A stretch of 64,000 nt of DNA, from the NCBI GenBank assembly GCA_013397795.1, contig VZTJ01004779.1, positions 1 to 64,000 on the forward strand, read 5' to 3'. The notes beneath the pieces were generated by a model, which was given only the letters and a program-made list of their open reading frames with translations, was not told where the DNA came from and ran no database searches. Below, piece after piece: positions 52,240 through 64,000 of this stretch (the stretch's first letter is position 1; each line of letters opens with the position of its first letter). This DNA comes from Orthonyx spaldingii (lineage: Eukaryota > Chordata > Aves > Passeriformes > Orthonychidae). The position numbers and the translations under genes are program-made.

Positions 52240-54545
52240 AAGGATCTTTGCACAGGAGTTATTGGGGGTCAGTGAAAGAGATTTAAATGGATTTGAAGGG
52301 GAAGAGGGATAAAACCAAACTCACTCAAGATAAGCCTGGGAACAGCAGACCAATATTTGAGGAAGGGTTACTGGTGAGGTCCTTTGGTCTGCTGTCTCAG
52401 TGGGGAAGGAGATCTATGAAACAGTAAAGACACGAGGGTTGTTGATGTGTTAGGAATTATGAAAGAGCCTGAGAAGGATCACACGGGAATTAGGGCAATT
52501 AGGCATTCAAAAGGGTGTTGGGATCAATAGTCCAGCTGAAGACCACCTACACCAATGCACATGGGCAACAAACAGGAGGAACTGGAAATTACTGTGCGAC
52601 TGGAAAATGATCATGGAGTTGCCATCGTGGAGGTGTGGTGGGATGACTCACACAACTGTTACAGACCTCCCACCCAAGAGGAAGAGGAAGATGATATATT
52701 CTATAACCAGCTGTGAGAAGTCTCATAGTCACTAGTCCTTGTTCTCGTGGAGGACTTCAGCTTATCACATACCTGCTGGAAATACAATTCAGCAGAGAGG
52801 AAATAGTGCAGGAGTTTCCTGGAGTGTGTGGAAGATAACTTTCTGATACAGCTGGTGAGGGACCCAACTAAGGAAGGTGCCTTGCTGGACCTGCTGTTCA
52901 TGAACAGAGAGGGATTGGTGGGTGACATGAGGTTTGGAGGCCATCTTGTGATCACAAATTCTCAATTCTCAGACAAGTACAGATGCTCAGCACAACTGCC
53001 ACCTTGGACTTCTGTAGGGCAGACTCTGGCCTGTTTTGGAGACTGTTGGGAGTCCCCCAAGGGACAGTCTTTTAACCCTCCTTTATCTTCAGAGGGTACT
53101 GAGGGAGCAGGCAGAAGAGCTCACTGAGCCACTTTCTGTCATTTACCAGCAGTCCTGGGTAACCAGGAAGGTTCCAGTTGACCAGAGCTCAGCAAATGTG
53201 ATGTCCATCTACAAGAAGGTCTAAAGGGAGGAAGGTCTAAAGGTCTAAAGGCCTGACCTCTGTGCCAGGGAAGGATATGGAACAGATCATCCTGAGTGCC
53301 ATCATGGGCAGGACAATCAGGGGTCAAGACAAGCCAGTACGGGTTTATGGAGGGCAGATCCTGCTAGACCAACCTGATCTCCTTCTATGACAAGGTTACT
53401 TGTTCACTGGAGGAAGGAAAGGCCATGGATGTTGTCTACCTGGACTTCAGCAAAGCATTTGACGCTATTTTCCACAGCATTCTCCTGGGGGAAACTGGTT
53501 GTTGGATTGGAAGTGTGCTCTGTTTCCTGGGTAAGAACTGGCTGTGGGGCCAGGCCTAGAGAGTGGTGGGGAATAGAGTCACATCCAGCTGGGGCCAGTC
53601 ACCAGTGGTGCTCCCCAGGCCTCAGCATTGGGGCCAGTCCTGTTTCACATCATTACTGACAATCTTGCCGAGGGCATCAAAAGTACCCTCAGAAAGTTTG
53701 CAGATGACACCGAGGTGCATAGGAGTGTTGATCTTCTGGAGGGTAGAAGGCTCTATAGCGGGATCTGAACAGGCTGTATGGATGGTCCGAAGCCAATTGT
53801 ATGAGGTTCAGGAAGGCAAAGTGCCACGTCCTGCTCTTGGATTACAACAACCTCAGGCAATGCTCCAGGCTTGAGAAAGGGTGGCTGGAAAGGTTCCTGG
53901 AGTAAAAGGAGCTGGGGTTGCTCTTTGACAGCAGCTAAACATGACCAGGTGTGCCCAGGGGTCAGGAAGGCCAAAGGCACCTGGCCTGCATCAGCAATAG
54001 TGTGGCAGCAGGACCAGGGTATTGCCTCCTGTACTCAGCACTGATGAGGCTGCACTTCAAATCCTGTGTCCAATTTTTGGCCTCTTGCTACACGGACTTT
54101 GAGAAGCTGGAGCATGTCCAGAGAAGGTCAATGGATCTGGGGAAGGGTGTGGAGCACAAGTGTGATGAGGAGCAGCTGAGGGAGCTGGGGGTGTTCAGCC
54201 TGGAGAAAAGGAGGCTCAGTGGGGACCTCATTGCTCTCTACAACTGCCTGAAAGGAGGTTGTGGCAAGGCAGGGGGTTGGTCTCTGCTCCCAGGTAACAA
54301 GCGACAAGAGCAGAGGAAATGGCCTCAAGCTGCACCAGGGAATAATGTCAGGAAAATTTTCTTCAGGGAAAGCATTGTATGGCATTGGAGAACAGACTGC
54401 CCAGAGAAGTGGTTGAACCATGGAGTTATTTAAAATACATGTAGATGTGGCACTTGAGAACATGTTTTATGGTGGACTTAGCAGTGCTGGTGTTGCACTC
54501 AGTGATGTCAGTTATTTTCTAACCTAAATTATTCTGTTATTCCAT
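52240..54545 (+). mobile_element. Decayed CR1 LINE with endonuclease and reverse transcriptase remnants
   Basis: The ORF2 region of a CR1 non-LTR retrotransposon in sense orientation. Endonuclease-domain sequence appears near 52.55-52.96 kb (ECVEDNFLIQLVRDPTKEGA, LLFMNREGLVGDM). Reverse transcriptase follows: VYLDFSKAFD at about 53,434-53,463, the catalytic FADDT motif at 53,697-53,711, and the thumb-side ELGVFSLEKRRLSGDLIALY at about 54,179-54,240. These lie in different frames (the DFSKAFD and FADDT codons differ in phase, the last block is in the third frame), and stops interrupt them, so it is dead. Part of the endonuclease is deleted around 52,660. The 3' end reaches ATTCTGTTATTCCATGA, a degenerate form of the ATTCTATG repeats that end CR1. 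The 5' boundary is uncertain. Confidence 0.9.
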
Positions 54546-57500
54546 GAGAGGTTATTTATGTTTAGGATGTTCCCCAAGTATCTTGCATGTGCATATGCCT
54601 TTTGAAGCATCATTCTTGCCTGAGAGTGGTAGCTATGGTTAGAAGACATCAGCTGAAGACGAGACATCATTCTCAGTAACTTTATCACTTTGCTTGCATT
54701 AAAATGTTAATGGTTATGTTCTTATATTTAACAGAAAATTAACCAAATGGTTATTTAGGTCTGCTCTGTTCACAGAAGCTACAGTGAAGGTTGCCATGTC
54801 CTCAGGCTCTCTCGGAAAGTTCTGTATCAGTTGCCATGTAGCAGAAAGTGATTCATTTTTGACAGTTATCCAGCACTTCATTTCCTCTCGTGGATTGTGG
54901 TTGAAGTCTGGAATTAGAGAAAAAATTTGGTAGTAGCATCAGTAAGAGAAGGTTCTTCTATATAGAGCTGTGTGTTTTCTGTTGATTGTCTAATTTTTGT
55001 GACTGATAATAATCTTTAAAAGCACTAAAAATTGCAAAGTAATCAAACTTTCCTACAAGAATGTAAACCTTAAAAATGGAAATTTGAAATGTAAGGGTAA
55101 TATACTAATATAATTGAATCAAAAGAAAAGGAAATGCAATTATCTTCTTGGAACAAGGGCTTTTTAATTATAATGGTGTCTGCATTAATCAGATGTCATA
55201 TTAATACCTGTGATAAAATGCCTTGTGGAGCTTTCTCAGTCTACAGAAAATGTACAGAAAAGAAGAGCGATGAAACCAAATGTTAAAATAATAAATTTAT
55301 CTTGAAGTCTGCATGGATTAAAAAGGATAGATAGAGTCATGTGAATTTGGGGAGATTTTTTTTTTAATTCCTAGAAGTTAGGCAATGAAAAGAGAAAAAA
55401 AATGTACATTTTAAACCAGTGTTAAAATCAAAAGGTGTCCTTAGACATCTAAAAGTGATTGTAAGAATTGGTCAATCATATCCAGTGCTGTTAATCTACA
55501 AAGGCATCTATCAATGGCACCTTATCAGTAACACGCTGAAGGAGATATCAGCTACCTGCAACTGGAACTTCTGTCCAGCTGACTAGATGCAGCAACATTT
55601 TAAGGCTGTCTGGATAATGAGGGCGAAAGCCCCTGTGTTTTGCTCCCTTGTGTATGTAAAAATGATCATATTTCATACACGGCTCTCCATTTATTGCCAC
55701 AGGGTCACTGCTGTGTGTGAACCCCCTGGGTGCTGCCTCCTCAGTGCACTCCCCAGAGGATGGGCTCTGATACCCTCCTCCTCCTCCTCGGCACGCAGAA
55801 AGCACAGTCTGCTCCTGGGTACGCCCAGCTCAGCCCATGCCTCTCTCACCAGCAGCACGAAATACACGAAATACTTTTACAAATACTTCAGGGGATTCAA
55901 GTTGGTGAAATTCAGGGATGTTCTGTAGCCTAATTTTCACTGGGTCTTGTTTCATTTTCGCTCCTGCATAATGCATGAAATGGCACATAAGAAAGCAAGA
56001 TATAATGAAAGCAGCAGCTATAAATAAACATGAAAACTTACCCACATATTTTCTTAAAGGAAATCAGATAATGGAATCAGTCTCTCTTACGGAAGGTGAA
56101 TTCTTGTCTTTTCAAGCAGTAGCCTTATGAATATTTTCATGACAATACTTGGATTGTTTCAGTACCTACAGCTACCATGTTTGCAGTATTGAAGAGATAT
56201 TCTTGCCCAGAGATATTTTCAGAAGAAATCTGATGCTCTTAATGCTACCTCTGACTGCAGCATTACCTGCTGAAACACAAAGAGCTTAAAGATTTCAATT
56301 CGCTTTCATTTTCAATTCTATTTAATTCCGTTCCACTGGATCAAGCCCTATCATTTCAGAAGTCCATTTCTTGCTTTCTGCTTGAGCACAGCAATGAACT
56401 CAAAAGTGCTTTTAGTCATAACGAACACTGAATTAGATTAGGTTCCCTATTCAATTTTTGCATATTGGCAACAGATAGTTATATCTCAATTTAAAATATT
56501 TCTGAAAATGTTCTTGACTGATCCACTAAATTTAATACATATATATAAAAACAAAAAAAAAAAAAATAGAGTTCCATGGTTTTCAAAAGTTTGGTCTCAC
56601 AATGTTTGTTTAATTACAGTAGCTGTAAAATTCTAAGATGCTTGGGCTTTTTTAGTTGAGCAGATCCTGTGCTACAGTGAATAATGGTTCATTAAAGAGC
56701 AGCCTCCTAGGAGAGATGTTGTCTAAAGCATAATGATTCAGATTAGCTTTTCAAAGGAATTTGGAATAGTCAGAGCCACCTTTGATCTTGTTTAGTACAC
56801 CAAAACGAGGATTCTGTATATCAAGTCTGCAAGCTAAATCCATGGCAAAGGAAGTTGAATGAAATGGATTATTTCCTGTGTGAGGTCATTTGATAGATTT
56901 AGTTCTAAATGCTCTCTGGAATTGCATGAGATCGTAAAAGCTGGAGAACACACAAGCAGGAGATGTGAAGAAGGCTGCCTGGTTAAACCCATCAGCAGCA
57001 GACAAACTTTGAGACAAAGTTGAGTGGATTTTTCTAAGATGAATAATAAGGCAAGTAAGGAAGTTGCTAATGTTTTTTAAAGGGTACATTTTGATCCAGC
57101 TTCAGTTAAAAGGCATAATACAGCACCCATCCTAACCCAACCCCCTGCAGTGCTCTCCCCAGGTTGTTGGAGACTCAAAGAAGGTGTTTCTGCCAAACCT
57201 TTCTTATGTTGTCAAGGCCCAGATGAATCCATGAAGTGTTGGACCAGTTAGGGATACAGATATATGACCTCAGGTCACTCTTCTCTTCCTTCTTCTTCTT
57301 TTCTTTCTCAGGTCACATTTTCATCCACACTGGAAGCATTTTTATGTTTTCTTTATAAGACATATTTTTCTTCTACCAAATAGTTTTGTACCTATATTTC
57401 ATTCACCTGATTTCCTTGGCAAAATCACAGAATGATTTGTCATTCTTTCATTATGCCTCAAATTTGGCATTTGATCATAAAGTCTTGTGATTGGGCATCA

Positions 57501-60500
57501 AACCTGATGATTGAACTTGTCTGAAAATTTGAAAATTAGCTGGGAATTTGCCATGCTGCAGCACTGTTTTAAAAGTCCATGTACATAAATTCTCTAACAT
57601 GCACTAACTCCTTGGGAGAAAGGTAAAAATATGTTATAGAAATATTCTTTTAACAACATAGCTGCTTAACGATATTCAGTCTGGATGTGCTATATTTAAA
57701 ATGTTAGTGCATTCAAGAATACAAGATCGATCTTAAACTTTACACCATCACTATGATCTCTTGAAATCCTGGATATGTAAATTCAGATTCAATATATTTG
57801 ACAACCTTCAAAAAGGCAATATAATTCTGGCAATTTCTGAAAAGTCGTTAAAAGAGGCCTTTAATAAGATAATGTAAACCCCTTTAATGGAAAACTAAGG
57901 CTTTTTTTTTTTTTAAACACAAAACAATTTGGGGTAAATATACAACCATCTCTTGCAATAAAAATCAGGTTTATAGTTTTTATTTAAAATTTAGCATAGC
58001 TTTCCCACACATAAAAGTCATATACATCTAACCACCACAAAACAAAGTATTTCCTGACCCTCAGAGCAGCCCATATCTTGTGCCTTTCTTTTGATTCAAT
58101 AGTTTTCTTTTGATTTCTGTGTTTACTCACCATATCATCAACTTTACAGATTTGTTTGCTAGTTATTTCAAGCGACCTCCACATTTTCATTCCAATATCT
58201 TATTTCTCATCACCATGGGAACCACTGTCTTTTTATCCTTCAAAAATATCATGTTTTAGAAAAGCTCTCATCCTTGTAATGGAAATTTTCAGGTGAGAAC
58301 AGCTTCATTCTGTATTCTTAGCTTACGGACAGTTTTGCTACTTGCAGTGGTTTATCATCTCTGTCGGTTCTGTCCCCACTGTAGCCAAAGGTACCATTGC
58401 ACCTCCTGGAAATGCAGTCACAGTGCCCAATTGGATACTCACTGCAGTTTTAGCACTGGGCAAGGGTGAGTCTGCAGTAGCAGCAAAAGGCTCTGCAACT
58501 CTTATAAAAGCTGCTCCATAAGTCTTAGCTGCATCCAAACGCACAAATTTCGGAGCTACTTTGGGTATGTCTATGTGATCTGCAGCTACTACAGGTTCTC
58601 CACTGCAGATGTTATTTTGGGAGCCATCTCTGTGTTTTTCTCATTTAGTGGTTTGCATTGATAAATTCTAGGGAAGCCAGGGGAAAAATCTAGGAGGAGA
58701 ATTGGAGCATTAAAAGATCTCATTACAGAATTAACATTAAAAAGAACAGTGGAAGGGAGATGAATATAATTTTCAAGGCTTAAAAGAAATTTTAAATTGC
58801 CCTGAAGGATAAATAGAAGAAAGACAAGTATATTCCCAGCATAAATTGTTCTGTGCTGGGTTTCCCTCTCCTTCACACACTCTGGTTGTAGGATCTTGGA
58901 GGCAACAATGTCCCAGAGGTCATCACAGTAAGGAAACTACTGTAGATTTGGGAAAGATGCCTTAATATTTGCTTCTTTTAGGGTCACCTGGACTTTCACA
59001 TCCATGACCTCCAACTGTCAGATGACATGGTGTTATCATCTCATGGTAAACTACATATTACATCCTCATGGGTATGTTAAATGTTTGGGGGTTTAGCCAC
59101 AGTTTTTCTGTCATGCGAGAGAAGGGGAGGAAGAAAGGAAACTGTTTTCTAATCAGCTCAATTTGTCACTCTGGTTTCTGGTGGCACTCAACTTCCATCT
59201 GAACCCAGCAAAGAAAACAGTGCCCAATTCTGTGCCAGGGAAGAAGGAAAAGATGGGTTTAGTTCCAAACCTAAGGTGGCTGAAACATTCCTCAAAACAC
59301 CTCTTTTCTATGTCAGGCACACAGTGAAATACAACTTGGCTTCTAACTGGGCCTCCCAAGTGCTACCATAATGTAAATATTAACAGTTTATCACATGGCA
59401 GTCAGGTACAGCCTGCACATAGCACTAATTGTATTTCCCATTGTGTTTCTACAAATCTCCTGTCAAAGGCTTTCAGCCATGAGTAGCTGTGGACATAAGC
59501 CTTAGACAGTATGAGAACTGTGCTTCCTCTCCATTCTTTAGTTTCCATGACGTTTTCATCCCCTTCCCATCACCATTCATCAGGCACACAGACCTAGGTC
59601 TGTAACCTTAAAAACAGAAAACCAACTTAAACATTTAGGGGGGATTTTTTTCAACTATTTTTGAAGAGATCAGCAATTTGGTGTTTAATGCCCATCTCAA
59701 AATAAAATCCTCAGACTCCATGTCATGTTTCAGAGTCCATATCTTTCCTGCAGAAGGCAGAGTAGTTCTTTAAGTAAGCAATCTAGTCACTTTATGATTT
59801 ACTGGCATAACTCAAAATTACTTTTATCTACTTATTCCCTTTTTGTTTCATGGACCTTGCACATTCAGAGAGTGGTTTGAGTCTGTGATTCATCAGATTT
59901 TCATAAACTTCTGAAAAAGTACATTATAACAAGCTAGTAAAGAACAGAAGTTGTCATGTTATGAAAGATAAAGTGCTGTCAGGAAATAAGAAAAGCTAAA
60001 GATAGAAAACAAAGTAGGAAAAAAGTCAGTTTTCAGCAGGGCAGAAGGGTAATGGTGAGATGTGATCATAGACTTGTAGCACTGCTCCAGTTATCCAAAT
60101 TAAATATAATATTATAGAAATTGTGACTGTTTAGTGACAAGTAATAAAAATTATAAAAGTAAAAAAAGTTTCAAAGAGATTAATTGAGAGGGTTAGCACT
60201 GGTTTTTGTGTAAATATACTGAAGAAGATAAAAACTTATGTAGTTGGTAAATAAAGCAAATAATTTTAAAATTCTTCTCTATTGTCACAAAAATACAAAG
60301 CGTCAGATTCTAAACTAATGAAAGGAAATCTTTATTTTAAACAACTTACAGCTAATCTGTAAAATTACTGTGGTGGTTCTAACTAAGCAGTATAGACTTC
60401 AGTAGAATAAGAACTGTTTATAGTTTTTCCATCAATGATCACTTTGCTGAAAAGCAACACTTCAAACATATTTAAAATTTTACTATTTGTTGTGATCTTC

Positions 60501-60773
60501 CCTTTAAAGTAGAATGACTTTATGTGTGTTTCTTAAGAGAAATGAAGCAAATTTGATATAGTGCTTCCACACTGTTCAATTAAAACTTTTCCAACTTGTT
60601 ATTATCTGATTTTTACTTTCTTATATATTTCCCCATAACTTTATTTCATTTATTTTCCTTTCATTTCAAAAGATGAAGAATTGAAATTATTGGAGAACAA
60701 AGATTTATGACAGAGAAAAAAGAAGACATTCTTGTCTAAGTGTTTTGATCCAAAATGTATCACCATGCAAACT
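54546..60773. other. Intergenic DNA
   Basis: No known gene is recognised. It contains a GC-richer patch around 55.56-55.93 kb with open frames on both strands and no recognisable domain, and the 100-codon minus-strand open frame at 58.34-58.64 kb listed separately. Confidence 0.5.
58338..58640 (-). other. Unassigned 100-codon open frame, minus strand
   Basis: Open on the minus strand from just after an in-frame TGA (58,641-58,643) to TAG (58,338-58,340). The first ATG is internal (GGAMVPL), so it would need an upstream exon or a non-AUG start. The translation is rich in Ala, Val, Thr and Pro, with phrases such as PKVAPKFVRLDAAKTYGAAF and TAVSIQLGTVTAFPGGAM. GC content is visibly above the AT-rich surroundings. 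I do not recognise a protein family. Alternatives are a processed pseudogene fragment, an ancient DNA-transposon or satellite remnant (GTAGCTGCAG and ACTGCAAGTAGC words are repeat-like), or chance. Confidence 0.25.
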
Positions 60774-60900
60774 TCATAGAATCATAAAATCATAAAATAT
60801 GCCAAGGTGAAAGGGACCTATCAGGATTATCAGGCCCTTCACAGGACATGCCAAGAATCACCTCGTGTGCTTGAAAACATTGTCCAAACGATTCTGTTAA
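60774..60900 (-). repeat. CR1 LINE 3'-end fragment
   Basis: TCATAGAATCATAAAATCATAAAATATG followed by AAGGGACCTATCAGGATTATCAGGCCC is the reverse complement of a CR1 3' terminus, including about three copies of its short terminal repeat. Heavily 5'-truncated. Confidence 0.85.
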
Positions 60901-62598
60901 GATCTTTTTACTTTTATTTTGAAAAGTATTACTAGAAAATATTTAACACACTTGTAGTGATTCAGGAGAATTTCAAAGTTAAAAGATCCTGTTATGTGAG
61001 AATATAAGCCCTATCCTTACAGTAGAATTTATATGATAATTCTTTTATATTATGAAAAAATAATGTCCTGTGAGTAGGTCACATGGCTTTTTCAAGCTTT
61101 GCACAAAGCAGTTGTGCCAGTTCATCAGGAAGCAGGTACACACTCGCTGCAAAGTTTGGAGGTACTTACAGAGCTGAAACTTTTTGTTCCCTCTCCAGGG
61201 ATCTGTGTCACACATTGCACAATGACTGTGTCTAAACATCACACTGCCCCTCCTCTCCCTCCTCTCCCTCCTCTCCCTCCTCTCCCTCCTCTCCCTCCTC
61301 TCCCTCCTCCCCATCTTGTTGCATTGGATCTGGGACTAAAGTTTGAAGATGCAGGCTAATATCCTTCATGACTAAAAGTTTTCAAAAGCATAACAAAATG
61401 TTTAAAGTCGTGACACTGACCAGACTAAAATAGACATATCTGCAGCCTCGCAGCATCAGTGAGAGCAGAGCACACATCCTATATTTCCCAGACTGTATCT
61501 GTGTGTCTGTGTGTGTGTTGCTACAAAACACCTAAAAACCCCCATCCACGACGTCATGTGTAGCACAGAGGTCTGATGCAGGCCAGCAGGTGCAGAGGGG
61601 GCTCCCCAGATGGTGACACTGTCACAGAATGCGCGAGGGATTTTGGGAGGAGGCCAGGATGGGGTGTGAGGCGTGATCTGGCACTGTGATGGTTCCACCA
61701 AGCTCAGGCCATTCAGGCAGCTTCTGGTGGGGAGCAGCTGCTGGTCTTGAGTGCCTTGGAGAGGATTAAGGGATTATGAGGCAGTAGCCAGAGATAGGCT
61801 GGAGGTAGGAACAGAGGTTCAAGTGGGGCAAGAAGTCAATGGGAATAGAAAGACACAAGTTTCATATACATATAAGAACATACACATATATAAAAATAGA
61901 AAATATAATATATAAAATACGAATAAATTTAAATAAATGAATACATCCATGAGTAAGTGGGAGGGTCATGCTGGAGTGCATTTGGAACCTTCTATTTGGA
62001 CTCCTGAGACTTAAGGCACTCACACAAAGCACAGGCTCCTGGCAGTAATAAAATGCCTTTCCCTCATCCCCTTTACATGCCACACTGCTGTAGAGCAGAG
62101 CAATCATTAAGGTACTTTCAGCCCCACAGGCATGTCGGGGACTGATCTTTTCTCCAGATTTGTTACAGAGAAGTAGAGAGGCAAACATTTCTCCTGTGCC
62201 CTCTGAGCACATTTTAGGAGCATGAAAATGTCACATATCCTGTTGATCAAGGTACCGGGGGAATTCCATACACTGAGACCCATTTGAGGTTCATTTTATT
62301 GGGGAATATTGGAAGAAAGAAGAGGCAAAAGGCCAAACATTTACAAGAGGCAGAACTGAAAGCTGTGATTCTTTGACTTCAGCACTTCTTCAGAGACCCT
62401 TTTCTATGACAAAAATAGAAACCAGTGTAAGTTGTTAAAAGAGAGTGATAAATTCTGTTTTCCAATTTCTTGAGTTTTACAATGCCCAATAATAATTTAC
62501 ATGATGTTTAGTGTGACAGCACAGAAACCTCTTTCTCGTGAGAAAGAATCTATTTGTTTATATAAACTAAGATAAAGGTAGTGAAACTCTCATGAATC
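60901..62598. other. Intergenic DNA up to the assembly gap
   Basis: Contains the CTCCCTCCT minisatellite (61,249), a short GT-rich stretch near 61,497-61,520, a GC-richer patch at 61.54-61.75 kb and an AT-rich TATA/ACAT stretch at 61.86-61.94 kb. No gene is recognised. Confidence 0.55.
61249..61310. repeat. 9-bp CTCCCTCCT minisatellite
   Basis: Near-perfect head-to-tail copies of CTCCCTCCT (about seven), all pyrimidine on the + strand and all purine (AGGAGGGAG) on the minus strand. The unit is a multiple of three, so it reads as Pro-Pro-Leu repeats on one strand; I consider that incidental. Confidence 0.95.
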
Positions 62599-62644
62599 NN
62601 NNNNNNNNNNNNNNNNNNNNNNNNNNNNNNNNNNNNNNNNNNNN
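62599..62644. other. Assembly gap (46 N)
   Basis: A run of 46 ambiguous bases. The sequence immediately to the right is the 3' end of an LTR, so the missing part is probably retroviral or repetitive, and its true length may differ from 46. Confidence 0.97.
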
Positions 62645-62756
62645 CAATCAGGTGGGAGTCCATTTTGTATATAAAAGCTGAATTTAATAAATAAATTGAT
62701 CTTTATGGCACTTGACCTCTCGACTTCCCGTGTTTCGACATCCGCTCGCAGCTACA
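62645..62756 (+). mobile_element. 3' end of an ERV LTR cut by the gap
   Basis: After the gap the sequence has TATATAAAAGC, then AATAAATAAATTGATCTTTATGGCAC and TTCGACATCCGCTCGCAGCTACA, ending in CA. A TATA-like box, an AATAAA signal and a short GC-richer U5 in this order are typical of the R/U5 end of a retroviral LTR on the + strand. The CpG content of the tail (CTCGACTTCCCG, TTTCGACATCCGCTCG) is unusual for the region and suggests a young copy. The U3 part and any internal genes are hidden in or left of the gap. Confidence 0.7.
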
Positions 62757-64000
62757 GTTTAGAGTACATTTCATCTTTAAGATGTTGAATTAATTGTTAT
62801 TACTTTTCTCTAGGAAGATTTTCTTGTCATTCCTTCATCTTCAGGAAAGCTTTCCATTGCTCTGCTTTCATTGAGTCTTATCCTGAATTCATAGAAATTA
62901 AGTGATATGATAAGCAAACATAAGTGTAAAATATTAAAACTTTAACACAGACTTCAGAATAACTAAACAGGATGAGATAAAAACCTTCCTTTAGACTTCA
63001 ATAGTCATCAGATGCAACAAAAGCACATTCTTCAAATCAAAGATAAACTCTGTCTTTTTTTTTTTCTGTCCTACATGGCATCCTTCAAAAAGATACTTCT
63101 TGTCCAATGGAAGGTTTTCATTTCTTACATTGCCTTATCATCCACAGATCAAAAAAATTAGACAGTATTTAAGGAATCTATTGTAAGATTTTCCTTCACT
63201 AAAATTTCTTTAAGATTTTATTTTTATTCTGGATCCATCACATCATGTGTTCTCCAATAGATTTTTGATGGTATTTCATCAGAGTTGTCAAAGACTGTTC
63301 AGTTTACAAGTCTATTCCCTGTCCTATGCAGACCAGTTCCCTGTCCTACAACCATTTCCAGTATTTTGCTGATAATATCTGGCATGGGAAAATCACTGGG
63401 AATTCCACAAATCCTCCTGGAAGTAACAGGCCTTCACACTTAATGAGGTTGTTTTTAATGTCTATTCAATCTGCAGGACAGGAGGATTTCTTCTGGATTT
63501 ATCATTCAAATTCCTGTGCCACTAAAAAATATTTGCTGGCACATACCAGGGTCTTATATTTGCAGATTCTATTAACAAATCTGGCAGCTTTATGGAGCAT
63601 GAATTGAGCTGCAGTTTTTTTCATGAAACAAGACACAAATCACACCTCAGACCAAGTAGTATAATTTTCATAAATGTTTAATCCACAAGCACCAATGAAA
63701 GGATAAAAAGAAGCTTTTACTTCGTAATATATGGTGATGTACATATACACAGTTGGCACTTCTTCCAGTTAGTTTCCCTTAGGCAAGTAAAGGTCAGGAA
63801 AACATCAAACATTACCAAGGAACTTTCCCAGGCCAAAACATTTAACTTCTTAGATTCAATTTCAAAAACTGATTTTCTGCACTGTAGAAGTTCTTTCCCT
63901 CTGTAAAGTCTCTTTTCACAGTTATGGGAGGTGTCATTTGAACAGGAATTACAGTTCCCTGTAGAAGATCCTGTTGACTGACATCCTCTCCTTCATTCCA
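62757..64000. other. Intergenic DNA at the right edge
   Basis: AT-rich sequence with no exon, RNA gene or repeat family that I recognise. A 93-codon open frame at 63,326-63,607 shows no domain. Confidence 0.5.

Noticed and set aside
53951..54433. 160-codon open frame that looks like a host gene
   Set aside because: The translation (SLEKRRLSGDLIALYNCLKG) is the C-terminal part of CR1 ORF2, in a different frame from its own catalytic motif.
55587..55928. 113-codon plus-strand open frame
   Set aside because: It overlaps a minus-strand frame of similar length in a GC-richer patch, with no domain, homology or splice context that I can support.
61099..61359. Proline-leucine repeat protein
   Set aside because: The PPL repeats come only from the 9-bp minisatellite, whose unit length happens to be divisible by three.
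9600..64000. NR0B1, TASL or GK, the genes I would expect next to IL1RAPL1 by vertebrate synteny
   Set aside because: None of the open frames resembles these proteins; if synteny holds they lie beyond the window.

Overview
The window looks like avian nuclear DNA, AT-rich and sparse in genes. The evidence is the mix of CR1 LINE fragments, with the characteristic CR1 3' end, and endogenous retrovirus LTRs of the avian ERVL type. A songbird-like genome is plausible, but the species cannot be read from this sequence.

One protein-coding gene can be supported: the 3' end of IL1RAPL1 (X-linked interleukin-1 receptor accessory protein-like 1) on the + strand. Positions 1-6139 are the end of a long upstream intron. 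A 171-nt exon lies at 6140-6310, a 1,284-bp intron at 6311-7594, and the last coding exon at 7595-8313. The 3'UTR runs to about 9.5 kb, with overlapping AATAAA signals. Together the two exons encode about 296 residues: the cytoplasmic TIR domain and the long IL1RAPL-specific tail. The 5' exons (Ig domains, membrane segment) lie outside the window.

From about 9.6 kb to 64 kb I find no convincing gene; this is the downstream intergenic desert. It holds a 96-bp LTR-like remnant (10.5 kb); four LTRs, all in minus orientation, between 22.6 and 33.7 kb; a decayed 2.3-kb CR1 element (52.2-54.5 kb); three short CR1 3' ends; and an assembly gap (62,599-62,644) directly abutting the 3' end of another LTR. 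There are also several simple repeats, a strong G-quadruplex motif (20.95 kb), a 9-bp CTCCCTCCT minisatellite (61.25 kb), and a stretch at 42.8-47.1 kb whose C/G strand bias reverses.

The best candidates for something undescribed are two. One is a 46-codon ORF at 50,615-50,755 encoding a possible single-pass membrane micropeptide, with a splice-acceptor-like sequence before it and AATAAA at its stop. The other is a compositionally distinct 100-codon open frame on the minus strand at 58,338-58,640. Both could be chance or old repeat remnants. No CRISPR array, operon or other prokaryotic system is present.
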